From assembly GCA_026936335.1 (NCBI GenBank), contig JAPMXV010000002.1:372001-436000 (forward strand): a stretch of DNA of 64,000 nt, in the 5' to 3' direction. This document shows, in pieces, positions 44,643 to 54,215 of the stretch. The translations under genes and the position numbers were made by a program. The stretch's first letter is position 1. Every line of letters starts with the position of its first letter. The stretch comes from Mantamonas sphyraenae. Taxonomy: Eukaryota; CRuMs; Mantamonadidae. The notes below the pieces were generated by a model. That model worked only from the letters and a program-made list of their open reading frames with translations, had not been told where the DNA came from and did no database searches.

Positions 44643-47472
44643 GGGAAGACTCCCCTACCTGCTCGACGTCGACACGGACCTCAAGGCGACCCTTGCCGAC
44701 TGTGAACCACGCGCGCGCACAACGAGCCCATCCGACCCCTTTCTCGTCGCCGCCACCCGCCGTGTCCCGCTCGTCCACGTCTGCGTGATCGTGGTCGCTC
44801 CAAAGATCACCCAGGAGGCAGCAGAGATGATACGCAGTTGCACAGAGCTGCGCGAGGGAGGCGTGGAGCGCAGCCTGCTTGTGGTGACGCAGGACACTGA
44901 GCCCGAGGACCGCGAGCTCATCGACGTCCGCGAGCTTGCGCGCGAGCTCGACGTGCCCATCAACACGGCGACGCGCACCCCAGCAGCGTCTGCGGGAGAC
45001 AGTGTCGTCCTCGGCATGTGGAAAGGCCGCACACACGCCCAGACCTCGCTCGAGCACGCGCTGCTTTTCGGCCACTCGCCCAGTGTGGCCACGCTCGTCG
45101 AGCAGCGCATCGCCGATGGATGCGTCCTCTGTGGAACAGAGATGGCCTACGTGGGGCTGGCCGTCCTCTGCGACAACCTGGAGGTGCTGCTTCTGCTCCT
45201 GGATGCCGGCTGCGACCCAAACGCAGACGTCGTCGTCCTCGACGAACCCGCCTCTGGCACCGCGAGTACCCCGGCGGTGGTCTACGCCTGGCAGAATGGC
45301 CACGTCGACATGGTCCAGGCGCTCCTTGCCGCCGGCGCGTCCGCAGAACACCAGCTCGACGGCGTCACTCTCCTAGCCATGGCCTGGCATGAGCACGGTG
45401 ACTGGGACTCTGTCGACGCCATGCTGGCACACGGCGCCGACATCGATCGATGCACGTACATGCCGTCAAAGTATGGACGCAAACGTCAGGCTCTGCGGCG
45501 CCCTCTCCTCGCCCACGCTGCCGCCAAAGGGCTTGTCGACGACGTCAAGGCGCTGCTGCACAGGGGCGCGCGTGTCGACGCACGCGACGAGGAGGGTGTC
45601 ACTGCGCTGATGCTTGCGTTGGAGCGCTCGGTTCCCGAAATCACCACCGTGCTCCTCGAAGCCGGCGCAGATGTGTTTGCCCACGACGACTTTGGGGTGC
45701 ATTGTGCCACGTACGCGGCACTGGGTGGCATGGAGCAGATGGAGCTGCTGCTGGCGAGCGGTATCCCGCCGCCGGAGCAACTGGGCGCGGCCTTGGTCAA
45801 GGCCGGCGAGGCTGGCCTTGATGATGTCATGGCGCGCCTGCTGGACCTGGGTGCTGATCCTGCCACGCGCACAGAGTACGGACAGACGTGCCTGACCCAG
45901 GCGGCACATGAAGGACACGACGCGTGTGTGCAGCTCGCCCTCTCCACGGGCGTGCCCGTCGACCACGTGGACGGCCAAGGTGTCACGCCGCTTCAGTATG
46001 CAGTGTGCATGCAAAAGCACTCGACCATCAAGCTCATGCTGGCACACGGCGCTGACCCCAACCTGACCATGTCTGCTCTGGAGCCGGAGCAGCCCCCAAA
46101 GACCTGCGTCGACATCCTCCTGCACCAAATGACGACCGGCTTTGACGTCGCCGATCACATGGACACCGTCATGGAGGCAGGCGGACTCATGAGTGCGTGG
46201 TACGCGTCCTGGGCGACGGGCTTCTGCGCCCTTGCCCAATACGGATCGCCCACGTCCGTCGAAGCGTTTTTGGATGCCGGCGCAGACCCAAACTGCCGCC
46301 ACAACGGCGTCACCCCGCTCATGAGAGCGACAACGGAGGACGTCGTCGCCCTCTTGGTGCAGCGCGCAGCCGACATCGACGCAGTGGACACCCAGGGCCG
46401 CACTGCCCTCATGCACGCGTGCAAGAGAGGCGACGGGACCGTGGTGCGTGCCCTGTTGAGCGCCGGGGCCGATGTCGCCCTGCTGGACGCAAACGGGCGC
46501 AGTGCCATCGATTGTCTGTCGCCGTACGCCCGCAGGGCGACAGCCACTGAACGGGTCCCCAATCTCTATGGCGGCAACAAGCAAAGCCCAATGGTCGAGT
46601 ATGCGCCTGAACTGTTGACTGCTGGCTGTCCGGTGTCTTTCAACACAGCAAAGGCGCTGGTGACGTCTGGGGAAGCCAGTCAGGCCGTGTTGCGCCTCGC
46701 GCTGGCATGTGGTGCTGTGGATCCCAACGCACATGATGACACCGGCGTGTCGCTGCTTGCCCTAGCGTGTGCTGGCAAATCCGTGGACCTGGTCACGTCG
46801 TTTCTGGAAGCCGGAGCCGATCCGTGCACGGCGCACAACGAGCGAACGCTGCTCATGATCTTGGTGAACACGTCTGGCACCTACGATCGTGCCATCTTTG
46901 ACGTGTTGCTGAAGTACGGCGTCGGGCGAACGATCAACACGCTCGGCAAGGTGGACGCACGTTCGGACCGCCGGTCGTTTGCGCTGCTCGAAGCGCTGCG
47001 CAAGGCCAGGTGGGACCTCGCCACGTGGCTGTTGGACGCAGGGGCTGATCCGAGCGTCTCTGTGGGTGGCGACAATGCGCTCTCGGTCATGATGTCGGAC
47101 CGGCTCGACACCGAGGCGTCGGCCATGCTGAAGCAGCTGCTGAAGCAGCAGGTGCCAATCCAGGGTCAGGACGTCACAGAGTGGCTTGCGCGTCTTGTGC
47201 GTGCCCTGAACTTGCCGTGGAGTACGTACCTGCACAAGGTGGAGCCCGCGCAGGTGGATGTGGAGCTGGAGACCGCGCTCGTGATGAACATGGAGGAGCG
47301 CCACGTGATGTTTGAGGCCGGCGGTATGGACGAGTACTGGGACGCAAAGGGAGGGGTTGGGTGGGTCACCATGCCGGATGAGGTGATGGAGAGGGTGGTG
47401 GCGTGGGTTGGAAACAGCTCCTTGCCCAGCGCCCGAAAAAAACGGACGCACAGGGAGTTTTTTCGGTGGTGA
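44587..47472 (+). CDS. Large ankyrin-repeat protein with C-terminal LPDEV module
   Basis: 961 aa, no intron seen. An N-terminal alpha/beta-looking domain (VPLVHVCVIVVAPKITQEAA, ERSLLVVTQDTEPEDRELID) precedes about 15 ankyrin repeats (VGLAVLCDNLEVLLLLLDAG, QTCLTQAAHEGHDACVQLAL, GRTALMHACKRGDGTVVRAL). The C-terminus carries the tail seen in the LRR genes: ETALVMNMEERHVMFEAGG, MDEYWDAKG, WVTMPDEVMERVVAWVGN, here followed by a short basic extension. This shows that the tail is a separate module joined to either ankyrin or LRR arrays. Start choices are 44587 or 44641 (MGRLPYLLDVDTD); the second overlaps the opposing F-box ATG in a shared CATG. Protein-protein interaction or adaptor role is inferred. 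Confidence 0.78.
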   Translation: MKQLHARLWLQRREKPIRMGRLPYLLDVDTDLKATLADCEPRARTTSPSDPFLVAATRRVPLVHVCVIVVAPKITQEAAEMIRSCTELREGGVERSLLVVTQDTEPEDRELIDVRELARELDVPINTATRTPAASAGDSVVLGMWKGRTHAQTSLEHALLFGHSPSVATLVEQRIADGCVLCGTEMAYVGLAVLCDNLEVLLLLLDAGCDPNADVVVLDEPASGTASTPAVVYAWQNGHVDMVQALLAAGASAEHQLDGVTLLAMAWHEHGDWDSVDAMLAHGADIDRCTYMPSKYGRKRQALRRPLLAHAAAKGLVDDVKALLHRGARVDARDEEGVTALMLALERSVPEITTVLLEAGADVFAHDDFGVHCATYAALGGMEQMELLLASGIPPPEQLGAALVKAGEAGLDDVMARLLDLGADPATRTEYGQTCLTQAAHEGHDACVQLALSTGVPVDHVDGQGVTPLQYAVCMQKHSTIKLMLAHGADPNLTMSALEPEQPPKTCVDILLHQMTTGFDVADHMDTVMEAGGLMSAWYASWATGFCALAQYGSPTSVEAFLDAGADPNCRHNGVTPLMRATTEDVVALLVQRAADIDAVDTQGRTALMHACKRGDGTVVRALLSAGADVALLDANGRSAIDCLSPYARRATATERVPNLYGGNKQSPMVEYAPELLTAGCPVSFNTAKALVTSGEASQAVLRLALACGAVDPNAHDDTGVSLLALACAGKSVDLVTSFLEAGADPCTAHNERTLLMILVNTSGTYDRAIFDVLLKYGVGRTINTLGKVDARSDRRSFALLEALRKARWDLATWLLDAGADPSVSVGGDNALSVMMSDRLDTEASAMLKQLLKQQVPIQGQDVTEWLARLVRALNLPWSTYLHKVEPAQVDVELETALVMNMEERHVMFEAGGMDEYWDAKGGVGWVTMPDEVMERVVAWVGNSSLPSARKKRTHREFFRW

Positions 47473-47592
47473 GGTGAGGTGGGGCATGGGAGTTACACTG
47501 TATGTAAAGTTTTGGTGCGCAGGTGCATCCAACGCACTTCACCAGAGGGAGAGAAAGGTGCTGACGTCCACGGCACCGGCACCGCAGAAGAT

Positions 47593-49307
47593 ATGGGCTT
47601 GGGAGATCACGCATGGTTGGAGTTGCTGCAGAGCGGGGACCATGGGCGGATTGTCGATGCTTTGGAGGGTCAAGGAAGGGTGAGTGGGCGCGGGAGGGTC
47701 TGCGACGAGCAAGGCCAGCGCGTGTGTTGACACGCCCCACACAGAAATTGGAGCTCCTTTACGTGAGTCTAGGAGACAAAGAAGCGGTGGCACTTGCCAA
47801 GGCGCTGGCGGAGAACCGGAATGTGCAGGCATTGAACCTCGGCGACAACAACCTCGGTGACGAAGGGGCAGCAGCGCTAGGCAAGGCGCTGGCTGAGAAC
47901 ACCAAGTTGCAGACACTGGACCTCCGTGGCAACAGCATCGGGCCAGAAGGCGCAGCAGCACTGGCTCAGGGACTGCGTCAGAGCAGCTTGCAGACACTGA
48001 TCCTCGAAAGGAATGACATCGGGGCAGAAGGAGCAGCCGCGCTTGCGCAGGCACTGGGTCGGACTAGCAGCTTGCACACCCTGAACCTCAGCTACAACGG
48101 CATTGGGGCGGAAGGAGCAGCAGCCCTGACGCAGGGACTGAATCAGAGCACCAGCTTGCAGACACTGGACGTCAGCATCAACGGCATCGGGGCGCGCGGA
48201 GCAGCAGCGCTGGTGCAGGGACTGCATGAGAGCAGCAGCTTGCAGACATTGAACCTCAGCTTCAACAGGATTGGGACGGAGGGAGTAGACGCACTGGCAC
48301 AGGTAGTGAGGGTGGTCAGTAGCTTGCAGACCCTGGACCTCATCAACAACGGCATTGGGGCAGAAGGAGCAGCAGTGCTGGCGCAGGCGCTGAGCGAGAG
48401 CCCCAGCCTGCAGAATCTGAATCTTATGAGCAACAGCATCCGAGCAGAAGGAGCAGCAGCACTGGCGCAAGTGCTGAGTGACAACAGCATCTTGCAGGCC
48501 CTTGATCTCAGTCACAATAGCATTGGGGACAAAGGAGCAGCAGCAGTGGGCGAGGCACTGAGTGTGAACAGCAGCGTGCAGATACTGAGCCTTGGCGGCA
48601 ACGACCTCGGTGACAAAGGCGCGGTGGCAGTGGCGCAGGGACTGGCAGAAAGCTGCACCTTGCAGACACTGAACCTCAGCTGGAACAGCGTCGGGGCAGA
48701 AGGAGCAGCGGCTCTGGGGAAGGCACTGATTGTGAACAGAAGCTTGCAGACACTGGATCTCGCCGGCAATGACCTCGACGACGAAGAAGCAGCAGCATTG
48801 ACGCTGGCCATGGAAGTCAATCGGTCGTGCTGGAAGATCGAGGGCGTTGGCGATGACGCGTTGCAGTCGCTGATGGAGAAGAACATGGAGAAGCATGTGG
48901 AGTTTGTAGAGTGTGGGGATGGGGAGAAGATGAGGGAATTGAGGGAGTGGGGTGTGCCTGTGGACACGTTTGCAGGGGATGAGGGGGAGGAGACTGCGGT
49001 GGAACGGGGTGTAAAGGGAGGGGACGAGAGGGTTGTGGAGGTGTTGCGGGCGTGGGGAGCGACGCCGAGGATGGAGACAGTGGCGATGGTGAGGGAAGAA
49101 GGGTGGAGGAAGGCGTGGCATTGGATTGGATGGGGCGGGGATGTGGATGAGGCGATGGAGGTGGCGTTGGTGATGAACGGGGAGGAGAGGGAGGTGATGT
49201 TTGCGTGCGGAGGGATGGAGGCGTATGAACCGAGTGCAGAGTGGACGACACTGCCAGATGAGGTGATGGAGAGGGTGATTGGGTGGGTGGGGAAGGTGTG
49301 GGAATGA
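47593..49307 (+). CDS. LRR/ankyrin-like/LPDEV protein, tandem copy D (13 LRRs)
   Basis: Exon 1 is 47593-47679 (29 codons: MGLGDHAWLELLQSGDHGRI then VDALEGQGR); exon 2 is 47745-49307; 549 aa in total. The intron is 65 nt with TGTTGACACGCCCCACACAG at its end. Thirteen 28-aa RI-type LRRs (VQALNLGDNNLGDEGAAALG, LQTLNLSFNRIGTEGVDAL) lead to NRSCWKIEGVGDDALQSL. An ankyrin-like hairpin follows (VEFVECGDGEKMRELREWGV), then the tail AWHWIGWGGDVDEAMEVALV, MFACGGMEAYEPS, WTTLPDEVMERVIGWVG. Sequence just before the ATG (GTGCTGACGTCCACGG, then GCACCGCAG) looks like the end of a 5'-UTR intron, conserved in copies E and F. Likely a cytoplasmic LRR sensor or adaptor. Confidence 0.85.
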
Positions 49308-49500
49308 AGGGCGTTCTTTTGTCCTGCGTGCGTGGGTGCATCCAACGCATTTTTGCATACGCAGAGTTTAGAACAGTCAGTCATATAGGGTAGAGAAGGG
49401 CGGGGTGGGGATCGGGGCCTTGTGCGCATGTGTGGGAGGGAGGGAGAGGCGTTGGAGGGAGTACTGACGTCCACGGGACTGGCACCGCAGGAAACATGGG
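49300..49500 (+). repeat. Duplicated intergenic segment (copy at about 51308-51505)
   Basis: The 3' flank of copy D and the 3' flank of copy E are almost identical from the stop codon through GGGCGTTCTTTTGTCCTGCG and CATACGCAGAGTTTAGAACA to the next gene's exon 1. The offset is 2,006 nt, so gene plus flank was duplicated as one unit. Near identity of non-coding sequence marks the event as recent or homogenised. Confidence 0.9.
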
Positions 49501-51313
49501 CTTGGGAGATCACGAATGGTTGGAATTGTTGCAGAGCGGGGACCATGGGCAGATTGTGGAAGCTTTGGAGGGTCAAGGAAGGGTGAGTGGGCGCGGGAGG
49601 GAGCCGGGAGGGAAGGAGATTTTCTGCTGTAGGCCAGCGTGTGTGTTGACACGTCACACACAGGAATTGGAGCTGCTTTACGTGAGTCTAGGAGACAAAG
49701 AAGCGGTGGCACTTGCCAAGGCACTGGCGGAGAACCGGAATGTGCAGGCATTGAACCTCGGCAACAACAACCTCGGGGACGAAGGAGTAGCAGCGCTAGG
49801 CAAGGCGCTGGCTGAGAACAGCAAGTTGCAGACACTGGACCTCCATGGCAACTGGATCGAGCCAGAAGCAGCAGCAGCACTGGCTCAGGGACTGGGTGAC
49901 AACTCCAGCTTACAGACACTGATCCTCGAAAGGAATGACATCGGGGCAGAAGGAGCAGCGGCAATCGCGCTGGCACTGGGCCAGAGCAACACATTGCAGA
50001 CTCTGGACCTTGACAGCAACGGCATCGAGGCGGAAGGAGCAGCAGCACTGGGGCAGGCACTGAGTGAGAACAGCAGCTTGCACACCCTGAACCTCAGTTG
50101 CAATGGCATTGGGGCGGAAGGAGCAGCAGCCCTGGTGCAGGGACTGAGTCACAGCACCAGCTTGCAGACACTGGACGTCAGCATCAACGACATTGGGGCG
50201 CGCGGAGCAGCAGCGCTGGTGCAAGGACTCACTGAGAGCAGCAGCTTGCAGACATTGAACCTCAGCTTCAACGAGATTGGGGCGGAGGGAGCAGACGCAC
50301 TTGCACAGGCAGTGAGGGTGGACAGCAGCTTGAAGAGCCTGGACCTCAGCAACAACTATTTTGGAGCAGAAGGAGCAGCAGTGCTGGCGCAGGCGCTGAG
50401 CGAGAGCCCCAGCCTGCAGAATCTGAACCTCGGAAGCAACAGAACAGGGGACGAGGGAGCAGCAGCACTGGCGCGAGCACTGAGTAAGAACAGCAGCTTG
50501 CATGCTTTAGACCTCCAGAGCAACATCATCGGTGAAGAGGGAGCGGCAGCATTGGCGCAGGGACTGAGTGAGAACAGCAGCTTGCAGATACTGGACCTCG
50601 GCGGCAACGACCTCGGTGAAGTAGGCACAGCGGCACTGGCGCAGGGGCTGGCAGAAAGCTGCACCTTGCAGACACTGAACCTCAGGTGGAACGGCATTGA
50701 GGCAGAAGGAGCAGCAGCTCTGGGGGAGGCACTGATTGTGAACAGAAGCTTGCAGACACTGTACCTCGATGACAACGACATCGGTCGTAAAGGGGCAGCA
50801 GCACTGACGCTGGCCATGGAAGTCAATCGGTCGTGCTGGAAGATCGAGGGCGTTGGCGATGACGCGTTGCAGTCGCTGATGGAGAGGAACATGGAGAAGC
50901 ATGTGGAGTTTGTAGAGTGTGGGGATGTGGAGAAGATGAGGGAATTGAGGGAGTGGGGTGTGCCTGTGGACACGTTTGCAGGGGATGGAGGGGCGGAGAC
51001 TGCGCTGGAACGGGGTGCAAAGGGAGGGGACGAGAGGGTTGTGGAGGTGTTGCGGGCGTGGGGAGCGACGCCGAGGATGGAGACAGTGGCGATGGTGAGG
51101 GAAGAAGGGTGGAGGAAGGCGTGGCATTGGATTGGATGGGGCGGGGATGTGGATGAGGCGATGGAGGTGGCGTTGGTGATGAACGGGGAGGAGAGGGAGG
51201 TGATGTTTGCGTGTGGAGGGATGGAGGCGTATGAACCGAGTGCAGAGTGGATGACTCTGCCAGATGAGGTGATGGAGAGGGTGATTGGGTGGGTGGGGAA
51301 GGTGTGGGAATGA
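49496..51313 (+). CDS. LRR/ankyrin-like/LPDEV protein, tandem copy E (14 LRRs)
   Basis: Exons 49496-49582 and 49664-51313 give 578 aa. Exon 1 reads MGLGDHEWLELLQSGDHGQI then VEALEGQGR. Fourteen LRRs follow; individual repeats have drifted (HGNWIEPEAAAALAQGL, LSNNYFGAEGAAVLAQAL) while the frame is intact. The C-terminal 190 residues are nearly identical to copies D and F (KMRELREWGVPVDTFAG, EEREVMFACGGMEAYEPS, WMTLPDEVMERVIGWVG). The variable part is therefore the LRR array and the constant part is the tail, a pattern typical of recognition receptors. The intron is 81 nt and its end matches the other copies (TGTTGACACGTCACACACAG). Confidence 0.86.
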   Translation: MGLGDHEWLELLQSGDHGQIVEALEGQGRVSGRGREPGGKEIFCCRPACVLTRHTQELELLYVSLGDKEAVALAKALAENRNVQALNLGNNNLGDEGVAALGKALAENSKLQTLDLHGNWIEPEAAAALAQGLGDNSSLQTLILERNDIGAEGAAAIALALGQSNTLQTLDLDSNGIEAEGAAALGQALSENSSLHTLNLSCNGIGAEGAAALVQGLSHSTSLQTLDVSINDIGARGAAALVQGLTESSSLQTLNLSFNEIGAEGADALAQAVRVDSSLKSLDLSNNYFGAEGAAVLAQALSESPSLQNLNLGSNRTGDEGAAALARALSKNSSLHALDLQSNIIGEEGAAALAQGLSENSSLQILDLGGNDLGEVGTAALAQGLAESCTLQTLNLRWNGIEAEGAAALGEALIVNRSLQTLYLDDNDIGRKGAAALTLAMEVNRSCWKIEGVGDDALQSLMERNMEKHVEFVECGDVEKMRELREWGVPVDTFAGDGGAETALERGAKGGDERVVEVLRAWGATPRMETVAMVREEGWRKAWHWIGWGGDVDEAMEVALVMNGEEREVMFACGGMEAYEPSAEWMTLPDEVMERVIGWVGKVWE

Positions 51314-51502
51314 AGGGCGTTCTTTTGTCCTGCGTGCGTGGGTGCATCCAACGCATTTTTGCATACGCAGAGTTTAGAACAGTCAGTCATATAGGGTAGA
51401 GAAGGGCGGGGTGGGGATCGGGGCCTTGTGCGCATGTGTGGGAGGGAGGGAGAGGCGTTGGAGGGTAGTGCTGACGTCCACGGGACCGGCACCGCAGGAA
51501 AC

Positions 51503-53491
51503 ATGGGCTTGGGAGATCACGAATGGTTGGAATTGTTGCAGAGCGGGGACCATAGGCAGATTGTGGAAGCTTTGGAGGGTCAAGGAAGGGTGAGTGGGCG
51601 CGGGAGGGAGCCGGGAGGGAAGGAGATTTTCTGCTGAAGGCCTGCGCGTGTGTTGACACGCCACACACAGGAATTGGAGCTACTGGAAATCGGTCTGGGA
51701 GGCAAGGAAGCGGTGGCACTTGCCAAGGCACTGGCGGAGAACCGGAATGTGCAGGCATTGAACCTCGGCGACAATATCCTCGGCGACGACGGAGCAGCAG
51801 CACTTGGCAAGGCGCTGGCTGAGAACAGCAAGTTGCAGACACTGGACCTCGGTGGCAACAGTATCGGGCCAGAAGGAGCAGCAGCACTGGCTCAGGGACT
51901 GGGTGCAAACTCCAGCTTGCAGACACTGATCCTCAACAGGAACAACATCGGGGCAGAAGGAGCAGCGGCCCTGGCGCAGGCACTGGGCCAGAGCAGCAAC
52001 ACATTGCAGACGCTGGACCTTTATAGGAACAGCATCGGGGCGGAAGGAGCAGCCGCGCTTGCGCAGGCACTGGGTCGGACTAGCAGCTTGCACACCCTCG
52101 ACCTCAACAACAACGGCATTGGGGCGGAAGGAGCAGCAGCCCTGGCGCAGGGACTCAATGAGAGCACCAGCTTGCAGACACTGGACGTAAGCATCAACGG
52201 CATCGGGTCAGAAGGAGCAGCAGCGCTGGTGCAGGGACTGAGTGAGCGCAGCAGCTTGCAGAACTTGAACCTCAGCTTCAACAGGATTGGGACAGAGGGA
52301 GCAGACGCAGTTGCGCAGGCTGTGAGGGTGGTCAGTAGCTTGCAGACCCTGGACCTCAGCTACAACAGCATTGAGTCCGAAGGAGCAGCAGTGCTGGCGC
52401 AGGCGCTGAGCGAGAGCCCAAGCCTGCAGAGTCTGAACCTCGGCAACAACGGTATTGGGGCAGAAGGTGCAGCAGCGCTGGCGCAGGCTCTGAGCGTGAA
52501 TCCCAGCTTGCAGAGACTGATCCTCGAGAGCAACGGCACAGGTGATGAGGGAGCCGTAGCACTGGCGCAGGTACTCAGTGACAACAGCACCTTGCACACG
52601 CTGGATCTCAGTCACAACAACATTGGGGACAAAGGAGCAGCAGCGCTGGCGCGAGCATTGAGTGAGAACCGCCGCTTGCAGACACTGGTCCTTCGCAGCA
52701 ACATCATCGGTGAAGAGGGAGCAGCGGCACTGGGTGAGGCACTGAGTGAGAACAGCAGCGTGCAGACACTGAACCTCGGCGGCAACGACCTCGGTGAAGA
52801 AGGCACGGCGGCACTGGCGCAGGGACTGGCAGAGAGCCGCACCTTGCAGACTCTGAACCTCAGCTGGAACAGCATCGGGGCTAAAGGAGCAGCAGCGCTG
52901 GCCCAGAGCCTGCGTGTGAGCAACAGCTTGCAGACATTGAATCTTGGCTCCAATGACCTCGGTGACGAAGGGGCAGCAGCACTGACGCTGGCAATGGAAG
53001 TCAATCGGTCGTGCTGGAAAATCGAGGGCGTTGCCAATGACGCGTTGCAGTCGCTGATAGAGAGGAACATGGAGAAGCATGTGGAGTTTGTAGAGTGTGG
53101 GGATGTGGAGAAGATGAGGGAATTGAGGGAGTGGGGTGTGCCTGTGGACACGTTTGCAGGGGATGGAGGGGCGGAGACTGCGCTGGAACGGGGTGCAAAG
53201 GGAGGGGACGAGATGGTTGTGGAGGTGTTGCGGGCGTGGGGAGCGACGCCGAGGATGGAGACGGTGGAGCTGGTGAGGGAGGCAGGATGGAGGAAGGCGT
53301 GGCATTGGATCGGGTGGGGTGTGGAGGTGGATGAGGCGATGGAGGTGGCATTGGTGATGAACGGGGAGGAGAGGGAGGTGATGTTTGCGTGTGGAGGGAT
53401 GGAGGCGTATGAACCGAGTGCAGAGTGGATGACACTGCCAGATGAGGTGGTCGAGAGGGTGATTGGGTGCGTGGGAAAGGCGTGGGAATGA
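51503..53491 (+). CDS. LRR/ankyrin-like/LPDEV protein, tandem copy F (16 LRRs)
   Basis: Exons 51503-51589 and 51671-53491 give 635 aa. Exon 1 (MGLGDHEWLELLQSGDHRQI then VEALEGQGR) differs from copy E by one residue. Sixteen LRRs are seen; the first after the splice differs from D and E (ELELLEIGLGGKEAVALAKA against YVSLGDKEAV). One repeat has an extra residue (SSNTLQTLDLYRNSIGAEG). The tail matches the family (VELVREAGWRKAWHWIGWGV, MFACGGMEAYEPS, WMTLPDEVVERVIGCVGKAW). Its variants VETVELVREAGW and WGVEVDEAMEV link it to the small gene G, so those two tails are closest. Confidence 0.86.
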
Positions 53492-54215
53492 AGGCCGGTT
53501 CAGGTAGCGGGAGGTGGGTCTTTGCGGTTGGAGAGGGTGATGGATGGGATGCGCTACCCTTGTGGACGGAGCTGGTGGTGTTCGTTCCCCGTCTCGTCGG
53601 GGTGAACGAACACTTTGCTTTTTGGACCAACCTGTGCGGGTGATTGGGAACGTGTGGGCGGCAGAGACGCTACCAGTGGGGTTGTGATGGATGAACGGGT
53701 CATGCAAGGCGGTGCTTTGGTCTCTGTTGAGCCTCACGTGCAGCTACGAGATTTTCCTGACTCGAAGAGGTGGAGAAAAAGGAATGTTGTTCACATCTTG
53801 GGCCCGGATGATGGACCCCAAACATATGGAGTCAACCCGAAGGTGGCAGCCAAAAGCGCGACTCAACGAAGAACGAGGAGCAACTTGTCAGACAAGATTT
53901 TCCCTTTGGCGTCATGGGTGATTTGGTGGACAAGGGTGTACAGAGGGGTGTTCCTGGGTGCCGGAGGAGTGGGTTTGGAGTGTACAGCGTACAGGGAGAG
54001 TGCATTGGGAGAGAGATACGGAGCGTGGCGCGGAAAGACGCAACGCATCTTGGAATTGGGGAAAGAATCTCAGGGTGAGGTGGCTGGGTGGAGAACACAT
54101 GGGTGGTGGGCTGTGGAGGGGAGGCGTGGAAGGGAGCGGTCGCTGTGGGAGGGGGAGTGGGCAGGTGGTGCGCACGACGCTCACAATGGAAAGCAGACAC
54201 AGATTGGGCACACAG
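53492..54215. other. Intergenic region with a strong hairpin
   Basis: I see no supported gene. At 53578-53613 a near-perfect hairpin is present: GTGTTCGTTCCCCG pairs with CGGGGTGAACGAACAC across the loop TCTCGT, with one bulged A. It lies about 85 bp after the stop of copy F and could be a 3'-end or processing signal, or a small structured RNA. A plus-strand frame (53615-54244) is open but has no family resemblance and overlaps exon 1 of the next gene in another frame. Its 3' part must contain the promoter of gene G. Confidence 0.5.
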
